From: JAVBMV01 sp031552145
GTDB lineage: Bacteria > Myxococcota > Myxococcia > Myxococcales > UBA5297
Direction of reading: 5' to 3'
DNA: 64,000 bases
Assembly: GCA_031552145.1 (NCBI GenBank)
Contig: JAVBMV010000003.1
Coordinates: 342,568-406,567 of the forward strand
Both the position numbers and the translations under genes were made by a program. Every line of letters begins with the position of its first letter. Position 1 is the first letter of the stretch. Positions 16,013-23,880 of this stretch are shown here, in pieces. The notes under the pieces are model-generated. The model searched no databases and was not told the origin of the DNA. It worked only from the letters and a program-made list of their open reading frames with translations.

Positions 16013-16023
16013 TCGTCTATAGT
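15996..16023 (+). promoter_or_regulatory. Sigma-70-like promoter of the glycine cleavage operon
   Basis: TTGAAC (15996-16001), 16-nt spacer, TATAGT (16018-16023). Only about 31 bases remain to the gcvT start codon, so there is no room for a glycine riboswitch in the leader. Confidence 0.6.
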
Positions 16024-16054
16024 GCCGCGGTCACTCTCTATTGGAGGTCACGCA

Positions 16055-17149
16055 ATGGCGCGCCGCACCGCACTCTACGAAACTCACTTGGCTGCGAACG
16101 GAAAGATGGTCGAGTTCGCGGGCTGGGAGCTCCCCGTCCAGTACAAGGGGCTCATCGAGGAGCATCAGGCGGTCCGCAACGCGGCGGGCCTCTTCGACGT
16201 CTCCCACATGGGCGAGGTCTTCCTCACAGGCCCCAAGGCGCTCGCCGCCGCCCAGATGCTGCTCACGAACGATCTCTCCAAGATCGTCGATGGCCAGGCG
16301 CTCTACTGCGGCCTGCTCAACGAGCGGGGCACTTTCGTCGACGACGTCATCGCCTACCGCTTCAGCGCCGAGCGCATCCTGCTGGTGGTCAATGGCGCCA
16401 ACCGCGAGAAGGATGCCGCCTGGATCAAGGAGCACGCCTTCGGCGCGCAGGTCGACGACCGCTCCGACGAGTATGGCCAGGTCGCCGTCCAGGGGCCGCG
16501 CGCCGAGGAGATCGTGCAGAAGCTGACGCGCACCGATCTCACCAAGGTGCTCTACTACCACCAGACCGAGGGCGAGGTGGCCGGCATCCCCTGCATCATC
16601 GCGCGCACGGGCTACACGGGCGAGGACGGGCTCGAGCTCTACATGCCCTGGGCCAAGGCCCCTGCCCTCTGGAGCGCGCTGATGGAGGCGGGCGCGCCCT
16701 TCGGCCTGATGCCCGCGGGCCTGGGCTGCCGCGACACGCTGCGCCTGGAGATGCGCTTCATGCTCTACGGCAACGACATCGACGAGGCGCACACCTCGCT
16801 CGAGGCGGGCCTCGGCTGGACGGTGAAGCTCGACAAGAGCGACTTCATCGGGCGCGCGGCGCTCGCCGAGCAGAAGGCGAAGGGGCTGGCGCGCAAGCTG
16901 GTCGGCTTCACCACCGAAAAGGCGATCCCCCGCCACGGCTACCGCATCCTCAAGGACGGCGCCGAGGTGGGTCAGGTGACGAGCGGCACGCAGTCGCCTT
17001 CGCTGGGCCGCCCCATCGGTCTTGCCTATGTGCCCACGGAGCTCTCGTCCGTCGGCGCCACCTTCGACCTGGAGGTGCGCGGCAAGAGCTTCCCGGCCAC
17101 CGTTTGCAAGACTCCTTTCTTCACCCCGCAGAAGCCGCCGCGCAAGTAG
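16055..17149 (+). CDS. gcvT: Aminomethyltransferase (glycine cleavage T-protein)
   Basis: 364 aa, the normal length for GcvT. The ATG at 16055 has GGAGG eight bases upstream. It begins ARRTALYETHLAANGKMVEF and has the folate-domain signatures FDVSHMGEV, TGYTGEDGLELY and RDTLRLEMRFMLYGNDID. The C-terminal domain holds GQVTSGTQSPSL. It transfers the methylene group from lipoyl-bound aminomethyl on GcvH to tetrahydrofolate and releases ammonia. It is first gene of gcvT-gcvH-gcvPA-orf-gcvPB; fhs at 45599 uses the same folate pool. Confidence 0.96.
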   Translation: MARRTALYETHLAANGKMVEFAGWELPVQYKGLIEEHQAVRNAAGLFDVSHMGEVFLTGPKALAAAQMLLTNDLSKIVDGQALYCGLLNERGTFVDDVIAYRFSAERILLVVNGANREKDAAWIKEHAFGAQVDDRSDEYGQVAVQGPRAEEIVQKLTRTDLTKVLYYHQTEGEVAGIPCIIARTGYTGEDGLELYMPWAKAPALWSALMEAGAPFGLMPAGLGCRDTLRLEMRFMLYGNDIDEAHTSLEAGLGWTVKLDKSDFIGRAALAEQKAKGLARKLVGFTTEKAIPRHGYRILKDGAEVGQVTSGTQSPSLGRPIGLAYVPTELSSVGATFDLEVRGKSFPATVCKTPFFTPQKPPRK

Positions 17150-17223
17150 CGGCGCCTTTACCCCCCACCCACGCCCGCGGCGTGCGCCGCGGCCATCAGA
17201 CATCAAGACGATCGGAGAGAGCG

Positions 17224-17616
17224 ATGAGCAACGTCCCTGCAAACCTGAAGTACTCGAAGGATCACGAGTGGGCGAAGATCGAGGGAGAGGTCGCCACCAT
17301 CGGCATCACGGCCTTCGCCGCCGAGCAGCTCGGCGACGTGGTCTACGTCGACCTGCCCAAGGTCGGCGACGCGCTCAAGGCGGGCAGCACCTTCGGCGTC
17401 GTGGAGAGCACCAAGGCGGTGAGCGACCTCTTCGCCCCCCTCTCGGGCAAGGTGCTCGAGATCAACGGGCCAGTGGTCGACAACCCCGGTACTCTCAACA
17501 GCGACCCCTATGAGAAGGGCTGGCTGGTGCGCATCCAGCTCTCGGCGAGCGGCGAGGTCAAGGAGCTGCTCGACGCGGCGGGCTACACCGCGCACATGGC
17601 CAGCTCCGCGCACTGA
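17224..17616 (+). CDS. gcvH: Glycine cleavage system H protein
   Basis: 130 aa. The ATG at 17224 is preceded by GGAGAG. The lipoyl-accepting lysine is Lys64 in VVESTKAVSDLF. Family segments KYSKDHEWAKIE and GITAFAAEQLGDVVYVDLP flank it. GcvH shuttles the aminomethyl intermediate between the P, T and L proteins. 74 bp separate it from gcvT. No lipoate-attachment or L-protein gene is present in the window. Confidence 0.97.
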   Translation: MSNVPANLKYSKDHEWAKIEGEVATIGITAFAAEQLGDVVYVDLPKVGDALKAGSTFGVVESTKAVSDLFAPLSGKVLEINGPVVDNPGTLNSDPYEKGWLVRIQLSASGEVKELLDAAGYTAHMASSAH

Positions 17617-17703
17617 CGCGGCGGGCCAGCTTTCTAGTTAAAACCGGCCCTGCCCACGGCGGGGCCGACATGAGCGGCCGCCAAGGCGGCACGAGAGAGA
17701 TCC

Positions 17704-19026
17704 ATGCGATATTTTCCCCACTCCACTCACGACATCGCCGCGATGCTTCAGGCGGCGGGGGTCGAGAAGCTCGACGACCTCTTCTGCTCCATCCCCCAGG
17801 CGCTGCAGCTCGACAGGCTGCTCGACGTCCCGGTCGCGCTCGATGAGCAGCGCCTCACGGCGCACATGGCGGAGCTGGCGGGAAAGAACAGCACCGCGCC
17901 CGCCTTCCTGGGCGCCGGCGCCTATCCACACCATGTGCCGGCCGCGGTCGGACAGCTGCTGCTGCGCAGCGAGTTCTTTACCGCCTATACGCCCTATCAG
18001 CCCGAGGTGAGCCAGGGCACGCTGCAGGCCATCTTCGAGTTCCAAACCTACGTCGCCCTGCTGACGGGGCTCGATATCGCCAATGCCTCCATGTACGACG
18101 GCGCGACGGCGATGGCCGAAGCGGCGCTGCTCGCCTCGCGCGCGAAGAGCGGTCGCACCGCGGTGGCGCTCGCGCGCTCGCTCCACCCGGCGTGGCGGCG
18201 CGTCTGCCGGACCTACCTGGATGCGACCGGCGTCGAGGTGCGCGAGGTGCCCTTCGGCAAGGACGGGCGCATCGACCTCTCGGCCGCGCGCCGCGCGCTC
18301 GATGGCGCCGCCGCGCTCATCGTTGGATATCCCAATTTCTTCGGCGTCATCGAGCCCATCAAGGAGATCGCCGCGCTCTGCCGCGAGGCGGGGGCGCTCT
18401 GCATCACCGGCACCGCCGAACCCGTCGCGCTCGGCCTGCTCGAATCGCCGGGGGCGCTCGGCGCCGACATCGCCGTGGGCGAGCTGCAGAGCTTCGGCAA
18501 CGCGGTGGCCTACGGCGGGCCAGGGCTCGGCTTCTTCGCCGCGCGCGAGGCGCTGCTGCGCCAGCTCCCCGGACGTCTCGTGGGCGCCACCACCGACAAG
18601 CAGGGGCGCCGCGGTTTCGTGCTGACGCTCGCCACGCGCGAGCAGCACATCAAGCGCGAGCGCGCCACCTCCAACATCTGCACCAACCATGGCCTCTGCG
18701 CCCTGGCGGCCACCATCCACCTCTCCCTCCTCGGGCAGCAGGGGCTGCGCGACTTGGCTGCGCTCAACTATCAGCGCGCCCGCTACGCCCGGGAGCGGCT
18801 CGCCAAGGTGGGGCTCCCCTCGCTCTTCGACGTGCCCGTCTTCAACGAGTTCGCCGTCAAGTGCGATCCGGCTGCTCTCCAAAAGAAGCTGGCGGCGGCC
18901 GGGCTCGAGGGTGGCTTCTCCCTCGCGGCCGACTACCCCGAGCTGGGCGGCGCCATGCTCTTCTGCGTCACCGAACTCCACGACAAGGCGACCATCGATC
19001 GCCTGGCCGCGGCGGCGGCCTCCTAA
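17704..19026 (+). CDS. gcvPA: Glycine dehydrogenase (decarboxylating) subunit 1
   Basis: 440 aa, typical of the N-terminal half of a two-subunit P-protein. It starts MRYFPHSTHDIAAMLQAAGV and contains AGAYPHHVP, TAYTPYQPEVSQGTLQAIFE, NASMYDGATAMAEA and RGFVLTLATREQHIKRERATSNICTN-type segments. With GcvPB it decarboxylates glycine using PLP and passes the aminomethyl group to lipoyl-GcvH. PLP itself is bound by subunit 2. Confidence 0.96.
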   Translation: MRYFPHSTHDIAAMLQAAGVEKLDDLFCSIPQALQLDRLLDVPVALDEQRLTAHMAELAGKNSTAPAFLGAGAYPHHVPAAVGQLLLRSEFFTAYTPYQPEVSQGTLQAIFEFQTYVALLTGLDIANASMYDGATAMAEAALLASRAKSGRTAVALARSLHPAWRRVCRTYLDATGVEVREVPFGKDGRIDLSAARRALDGAAALIVGYPNFFGVIEPIKEIAALCREAGALCITGTAEPVALGLLESPGALGADIAVGELQSFGNAVAYGGPGLGFFAAREALLRQLPGRLVGATTDKQGRRGFVLTLATREQHIKRERATSNICTNHGLCALAATIHLSLLGQQGLRDLAALNYQRARYARERLAKVGLPSLFDVPVFNEFAVKCDPAALQKKLAAAGLEGGFSLAADYPELGGAMLFCVTELHDKATIDRLAAAAAS

Positions 19027-19076
19027 GCCTCTCTCTCCGTTACCTCGTGGCAAGACTCGCAACAGTGGAGGAACCC

Positions 19077-19667
19077 ATGACAGAACAGCCCTCGAAGAGC
19101 CCCAAGCGCAAGGCGACACCGAGCCACACGGCGGGCGCCAAGGCGAAGTCCGCGGCGAAGGCAAAGCGCACCGCGCCGGCGCGGCGTCCCGCTGGCGCCT
19201 CCACGGCAAAGCGCGCCACCAGCAAGAGCCCGAGCAAGAGGCCAGCGCCGAAGAGCGCCCTCCCAAAAACGATCCCAGAAGAGGCGCGCTTCGAGCAGCC
19301 GACCCAACCGCCCCCAGTGGAGCAGCGGGAGAACCCCTCTGCGCTCCCATCGCCTCAGAGCATGCGCGAGGCACTGGCTGGCGAGCTCAGCACTCTGGTG
19401 GCGAGCGGCATAGAGCAGCTGGCCGAGAAGGGCACTCTGCTGACAGCGAAGCTGGACCAGGGCTTCAGGGGCGGCCTCCAGCGCTTCGGGCAGCTAGCCG
19501 AGGATCTGGGCATGGGGCAAGGCGGCCTCGAGCGGCGCCTGGGCCGAGTGGGGCGCGAGGCGGCCCGCGTCGCCGACCAGGCCAGCTCGGAGCTGCGCCG
19601 CCTGCGCGACCTGGCGCGCGAGAGCCTCGACGCCCTGCGCCTCGACAACGGGCGCAAGAATTCCTGA
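19077..19667 (+). CDS. Basic Lys/Ala/Pro-rich protein inside the gcv operon
   Basis: 196 aa. The ATG at 19077 follows GGAGGAACCC. The first ~65 residues are a Lys/Ala/Pro/Ser tail of the histone H1 or AlgP kind (AAKAKRTAPARRPAGA and similar). Residues ~95-190 form long amphipathic helices (STLVASGIEQLAEKGTLL, RLRDLARESLDALRL). No catalytic motif is seen. It could bind DNA or another polyanion, or act as a phasin-like or granule-coating helix protein; the sequence does not decide. It lies 50 bp after gcvPA and 39 bp before gcvPB on the same strand, so it should be co-transcribed. Confidence 0.7.
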   Translation: MTEQPSKSPKRKATPSHTAGAKAKSAAKAKRTAPARRPAGASTAKRATSKSPSKRPAPKSALPKTIPEEARFEQPTQPPPVEQRENPSALPSPQSMREALAGELSTLVASGIEQLAEKGTLLTAKLDQGFRGGLQRFGQLAEDLGMGQGGLERRLGRVGREAARVADQASSELRRLRDLARESLDALRLDNGRKNS

Positions 19668-19706
19668 CAATTTTTAACACAAACTATCATGCAACGGGAT
19701 GATCCA

Positions 19707-21221
19707 ATGACCTCACCCACCAACCAGAAGAATCCCTCACAAGCCACCCGAGGCATCGTCTTCAACGAGCCGCTTATCTTCGAGCACGGCGGCGGCAGCT
19801 GCACCGGCGTGTCGCTGCCACCGGTCGAGGTGCCCGAGGTCGATCCGGCGCGCGAGATCCCCGCCGATTACCTGCGCGGCCCCATCGAGGGCTTCCCCTG
19901 CCTCTACGAGCCAGCGGTAGTGCGCCACTTCGTGCGCCTCTCGCAGCAAAACTACGGCGTCGACACGGGCCTCTATCCGCTCGGCTCTTGCACCATGAAG
20001 TACAATCCCAAGTGCGCCGAGGAGTATGCGCGCCTCGACGGTTTCGCCGGCATCCATCCGCTGGTGCCCGCCGAGAAGGCCCAGGGCGCGCTAGAGCTCA
20101 TGTATCGCCTCGAGCGCGCGCTGGCGGAGATCGGCGGTTTCTCGGCCGTGACGCTCCAGCCCGCGGCGGGTGCTCACGGCGAGCTGGCCGGGATGATGAT
20201 CATCCGCGCCGCGCACATTGCTCGCGGCAAGCCCCGCAAAAAGGTGCTCATCCCCGACAGCGCCCATGGCACCAACCCGGCCTCCTGCGCGCTCGCGGGC
20301 TTCGAGGTGGTGGAGCTCAAGAGCGGCCCCAAGGGCACCCTCGATCCGGCGACCGTGGCGGCGGCGATGGACGAGGACGTCGCCGCCATCATGCTCACCA
20401 ACCCCAACACCCTGGGCGTCTTCGAGACGCATATCGCCCAGATCGCCGAGATCGTCCACGCCAAGGGCGGCCTGGTCTATGGCGACGGCGCCAACATGAA
20501 CGCGCTGCTCGGGCGGGCGCGCCCGGGGGACCTGGGCGTCGACGTGATGCACTTCAACCTGCACAAGACCTTCGCCACCCCGCACGGCGGCGGCGGCCCG
20601 GGTGCGGGGCCCGTGGGCGTGGTGAAGGCGCTGGAGCCCTTCCTCCCCGTGCCGCTCGTAGTTGAAGAGGGCGGGAAGTACAGGCTCGAGTTCAACCGGC
20701 CGCAGTCGATCGGCCAGCTGCGCACCTTCTGGGGCAACTTCGGCGTCCTGTTGCGCGCCTACAGCTACCTGCGCGAGCTAGGGCCCGAGGGGCTCAAGCG
20801 CGCCACCGACTTGGCCGTGCTCAACGCCAACTACATCCGCGCCAAACTCTGCGAGGACTATAACCTGCCCTACGACGCGCCCAGCCTCCACGAGGTGGTG
20901 CTGAACGACAAGAAGCAGAAGGAGCAGGGCGTCACCACCATGGACATCGCCAAGCGGCTCATCGACCACGGCTACCATCCGCCCACGGTCTATTTCCCGC
21001 TCATCGTCCCCGGCGCGCTCATGATCGAGCCCACCGAGACCGAGTCGCGCGAGAGCCTCGACGCCTTCATCGCCGCCATGAAGGCGATCGCCGCCGAGTC
21101 GAAGGAGACCCCAGAGGTGGTGAAGAGCGCCCCCGTTACCGCCTTCCGCGAGCGCATGGACGAGGTGAAGGCCGCGCGCAAGCCCATCCTGCGCTGGAAG
21201 CCCGGCATGACGGTGGAGTAG
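19707..21221 (+). CDS. gcvPB: Glycine dehydrogenase (decarboxylating) subunit 2
   Basis: 504 aa from the ATG at 19707, which has a modest GGGAT upstream; an ATG at 19689 is possible but has no ribosome-binding site. Signatures are GIVFNEPLIFEHG, YPLGSCTMKYNPK, LQPAAGAHGELAG, HGTNPASCALAGF and the PLP lysine in HFNLHKTFATPHGGGGPG. It is the catalytic PLP subunit of the split P-protein. It is last gene of the operon, closed by a strong hairpin. Confidence 0.96.
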   Translation: MTSPTNQKNPSQATRGIVFNEPLIFEHGGGSCTGVSLPPVEVPEVDPAREIPADYLRGPIEGFPCLYEPAVVRHFVRLSQQNYGVDTGLYPLGSCTMKYNPKCAEEYARLDGFAGIHPLVPAEKAQGALELMYRLERALAEIGGFSAVTLQPAAGAHGELAGMMIIRAAHIARGKPRKKVLIPDSAHGTNPASCALAGFEVVELKSGPKGTLDPATVAAAMDEDVAAIMLTNPNTLGVFETHIAQIAEIVHAKGGLVYGDGANMNALLGRARPGDLGVDVMHFNLHKTFATPHGGGGPGAGPVGVVKALEPFLPVPLVVEEGGKYRLEFNRPQSIGQLRTFWGNFGVLLRAYSYLRELGPEGLKRATDLAVLNANYIRAKLCEDYNLPYDAPSLHEVVLNDKKQKEQGVTTMDIAKRLIDHGYHPPTVYFPLIVPGALMIEPTETESRESLDAFIAAMKAIAAESKETPEVVKSAPVTAFRERMDEVKAARKPILRWKPGMTVE

Positions 21222-21253
21222 GACTGCCGCAGCGTGCGGTAACGCAGCTCCTG

Positions 21254-21301
21254 AAATGAAACGGCGCCGGTCCCGAGCGGGAGCGGCGCCGTTTCATTTT
21301 G
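21254..21301. terminator. Bidirectional intrinsic terminator after gcvPB
   Basis: 16-bp perfect stem (21254-21269 with 21284-21299) with an inner TCCCG/CGGGA stem and A/T-rich ends. It is flanked by AAATGAAA on the left and TTTCATTTT on the right, so it can terminate gcvPB and the convergent lipoprotein gene. Confidence 0.85.
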
Positions 21302-21316
21302 ACTTCCTACTAAATA

Positions 21317-21649
21317 CTAGTTGGCGGCCTTCTTGGCGCAGCCGCACTTGGCAGGCTCGCCGCCGCAGCCACAGCCGCAGTCCTTGCCCTGGCCGCAGCA
21401 GGCGGGGCCCTGCTTGTCGCACTTCGCACACTTCCCGTCGGCGCAGCAGGCGCACTTGCCATCCTTCATTTCGCACTTGCATTTGGCCGAATCACCGCCG
21501 CAGCCACAGGGGCAGTCCTTGCAATCCTTGCAGCAGGCCTTCGCCTCGATCGCGGCTTGCTCGGTGGCGCGAACCTCCTTGGAGGAAGAGGCGCAGGCGG
21601 CGAGGGCAAAGGCAGCAAGGGCAGCGGAAATCATCAGAACTCTTCTCAT
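21317..21649 (-). CDS. Metallothionein-like cysteine-rich lipoprotein
   Basis: 110 aa from the ATG at 21649 (AGAGGAG upstream). Signal MRRVLMISAALAAFALAAC carries a clear lipobox. After a short spacer the mature domain of about 75 residues contains 20 cysteines plus many Lys and Gly, in motifs such as KACCKDCKDCPCGCGG, KCACCADGKCAKC and CGCGCGG, with an internal repeat. Such density points to binding of soft metals (Cu, Zn, Cd) or an Fe-S or disulfide mesh on the outer surface. It is not a known metallothionein family that can be named with certainty. The upstream DedA gene is on the same strand. Confidence 0.75.
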   Translation of the reverse strand: MRRVLMISAALAAFALAACASSSKEVRATEQAAIEAKACCKDCKDCPCGCGGDSAKCKCEMKDGKCACCADGKCAKCDKQGPACCGQGKDCGCGCGGEPAKCGCAKKAAN

Positions 21650-21734
21650 CGTCTCTCCTCTTTCGGGAACAGGGGGGTGAAAGCAGAGCGACTCTACACG
21701 CCCTCCTTCCCCCTTGAGAAGATATGTGCTGCTC

Positions 21735-22367
21735 CTACATCCTCGTACGTCGCCTCCTGGACAGCGCGCGCGCGCCAAAGAAGAGAAGCGCTGCGACCGC
21801 CACCACGCCGAAGAGCACCAGCCACATCCGGCCCCAGCGCTCCACCAGCTCGAGCAACCGCTCCGCTTCGGCCCCCAGCAGCACCCCCACCGCCATGAGT
21901 CCCACGTTCCAGAGGAGGGTGCTCAGCCCTCCGAAGAGGATCACCTTACTGAAGGGCACTCGGGAGAGCCCCGCCGCGAGGAAAATGGGGGCCCTCACAC
22001 CCGGGAGGAAGCGGTTGATCGCGAGCCAGTAGGGCGCCCTTCGCCTGAAGCGCTCTTCCCATAGAGCGAGCCGCTCCGGCGTCAGCGCGAAGAGGCGCCA
22101 AGTGCCGCCGCGCAGCCGCTCGAGGCGCGGCCCGGCATAGCGGCCGATGGCGTAATCGGCGCTGGCGCCACCGAGGCTGCCCACCATCACGGCGAGAAGC
22201 ACCCAGGGGATGGGGACGCCGGCGCGAACGGCGTAGAAGCCGCCCAGCATCGTCACCGCATCGCCCGGAAAGGGCGGAAAGAGATACTCGAGCGCCGCGG
22301 CCAGGGCGATGAGTGGCAATGCGCCCGGACCGGCGCGCTGCAGCAGCGCATCTAGCCAGGGGAGCAC
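21735..22367 (-). CDS. DedA family (SNARE-associated) membrane protein
   Basis: 210 aa. Family motifs are LEYLFPPFPGDAVTMLGGF near the N-terminus, GSLGGASADYAIGRYAGPR, and RFLPGVRAPIFLAAGLSRVPF, the conserved R-x3-R/P-G region. Several hydrophobic segments follow, the last ending in a RRRRTRM cytoplasmic tail. DedA proteins are inner-membrane proteins tied to membrane homeostasis and lipid-carrier (undecaprenyl phosphate) recycling. It lies 85 bp upstream of the cysteine-rich lipoprotein gene and may be co-transcribed with it. Confidence 0.88.
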   Translation of the reverse strand: MLPWLDALLQRAGPGALPLIALAAALEYLFPPFPGDAVTMLGGFYAVRAGVPIPWVLLAVMVGSLGGASADYAIGRYAGPRLERLRGGTWRLFALTPERLALWEERFRRRAPYWLAINRFLPGVRAPIFLAAGLSRVPFSKVILFGGLSTLLWNVGLMAVGVLLGAEAERLLELVERWGRMWLVLFGVVAVAALLFFGARALSRRRRTRM

Positions 22368-22543
22368 GGCTCGCTCCGATCTTTAGCAATGGATCCGCGC
22401 GGCGCGGGCGCTACTTCCGCGCGCGCCCAGTTGTCGGGCGAGCAGGCGTGGATAGTTTTCGCGCCATTGTGAGCATCCGCGCCGCGCCCGCGGAGAAGCG
22501 CTCTAGGGTTGGCCCTGGCGCCGATGGATGATCGAGGGTGGGG

Positions 22544-23866
22544 ATGAGCCATTATCGCGTGCTGGTCGTAGATGACGATCCCGCTGGTCGCTGCGCTCTG
22601 GAAGAGGTCGTGGCGTCCATGGGCCATTTCGTGGAGTGCGTCCCTTCGGCCGAAGAGGCCTGTGCCGCTCTGGAGTCTAACGCCTACGACCTGGTCGTCA
22701 CCGATCTGATTCTTCCAAAAATGGATGGGCTGGGGCTCATCGAGTGGACCCGCTCCCGCGCGCGTCCTCCTGCCTCGATCCTGGTGACGGGTCACCCCTC
22801 GCTCGAGAGTGCGCTGCGCGCGATGCGTCGCGGCGCCAGCGACTATCTGCCGCGCCCCTTCGAGGCGGCCACCCTGATGGGGCTGATCGAGGAGGTACTC
22901 TCGCGCCGCCCTCCCCTCCAGATCCCGCAGCAGAGCGACGAGCTCGACGGGCTCTTCGCGCGCTCCAGGCCCATGAAAGAGGCGCTCCTCCGCCTTGACC
23001 AAGCGGCGGCAGCGAGCGCGCCCCCGCCTATCCTGCTGCGCGGAGAGACGGGCGCCGGAAAGAAATTCTGCGCCACCTGGCTCCACCGGCGCTCGCCGCG
23101 GCGCAGAGGGCCCTTCATCGTGTTGCGCGCCTCCTCCATGCTCCCCGAGCAGCTCTGCGCCGAACTCTTCGGCACAAAGGGGGCGCCCGGGCACCTCGAT
23201 CGGGCCGCGGGGGGCACGCTCTTCATCGATGAGGTGGAGACGCTCGACCCCCAGGCCCAGGTGGGGCTCCTGAAGCTGGTGGAGACAGCGCGTTATCGCA
23301 GGACCGACTCCGACGAGGAGCTCCCTTCGAAGGTCCACCTCGTCCTGGGGGCGAGCCGCGAGCTAGCCAACTTGGTGAACGTAGGGCAGTTCCGCGAGGA
23401 CCTCTTCCTGAAGCTCTCGGCCAACACCATCCAGCTCCCGCCGCTGCGCGAGCGCCCCGAAGACCTCCCGGGGCTGGCGCGCCACTTCCTCGCGCTCTCT
23501 TGCGAGCAGCATCGGCGGGCGGCGCTCACGATCTCCGACGAGGCGATGGTGCAGCTACTCAACCATTCGTGGCCGGGGAACATCGCCGAGCTGAAGCACG
23601 CCCTCTCTCAGGCGGTGCTACTCTGCCAGGGCTATGAGCTCACTCCCGATCTCATGCCGCGCCCCACGGCGCATCGCGAGCTCTCCGGCGAGCTGCGCTT
23701 CAGGGTGGGGACGGCCATCAAGGAGATCGAGCGCGAGATGATCATGAAGACACTCGACGCCAACCGGGGGAATAAAAACCGCACGGCGCGCCAGCTCGGC
23801 ATCAGCCGCCGCTCGCTCTACAACAAGCTGGAGCGCTATCGGGGAAAGCAGCCTCGGACGCTTTGA
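22544..23866 (+). CDS. NtrC-type response regulator lacking the GAFTGA loop
   Basis: 440 aa from the ATG at 22544 (GAGG six bases upstream; a GTG at 22538 is in frame). The receiver has the acidic pocket DDD (10-12) and phospho-Asp54 in VVTDLILPKMDG. The usual Lys is replaced by Arg in YLPRPF. The AAA+ domain has Walker A GETGAGKK, Walker B GGTLFIDEV and arginine-finger region FREDLFLKL. A Fis-type HTH follows (NRTARQLGISRRSLYNKLERY). Where sigma-54 activators have GAFTGA, this protein has FGTKGAPGHLDRA, with about eight residues missing. It probably does not activate sigma-54 in the classical way. The partner kinase is not in the window. Confidence 0.85.
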   Translation: MSHYRVLVVDDDPAGRCALEEVVASMGHFVECVPSAEEACAALESNAYDLVVTDLILPKMDGLGLIEWTRSRARPPASILVTGHPSLESALRAMRRGASDYLPRPFEAATLMGLIEEVLSRRPPLQIPQQSDELDGLFARSRPMKEALLRLDQAAAASAPPPILLRGETGAGKKFCATWLHRRSPRRRGPFIVLRASSMLPEQLCAELFGTKGAPGHLDRAAGGTLFIDEVETLDPQAQVGLLKLVETARYRRTDSDEELPSKVHLVLGASRELANLVNVGQFREDLFLKLSANTIQLPPLRERPEDLPGLARHFLALSCEQHRRAALTISDEAMVQLLNHSWPGNIAELKHALSQAVLLCQGYELTPDLMPRPTAHRELSGELRFRVGTAIKEIEREMIMKTLDANRGNKNRTARQLGISRRSLYNKLERYRGKQPRTL

Positions 23867-23880
23867 AGGTTGGCGCGCCT

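Noticed and set aside
16024..16054. Glycine riboswitch before gcvT
   Set aside because: The promoter at 15996-16023 leaves too short a leader for the aptamer.
17638..19374. 578-codon frame on the minus strand
   Set aside because: Antisense of gcvPA and the basic-protein gene; no motif.
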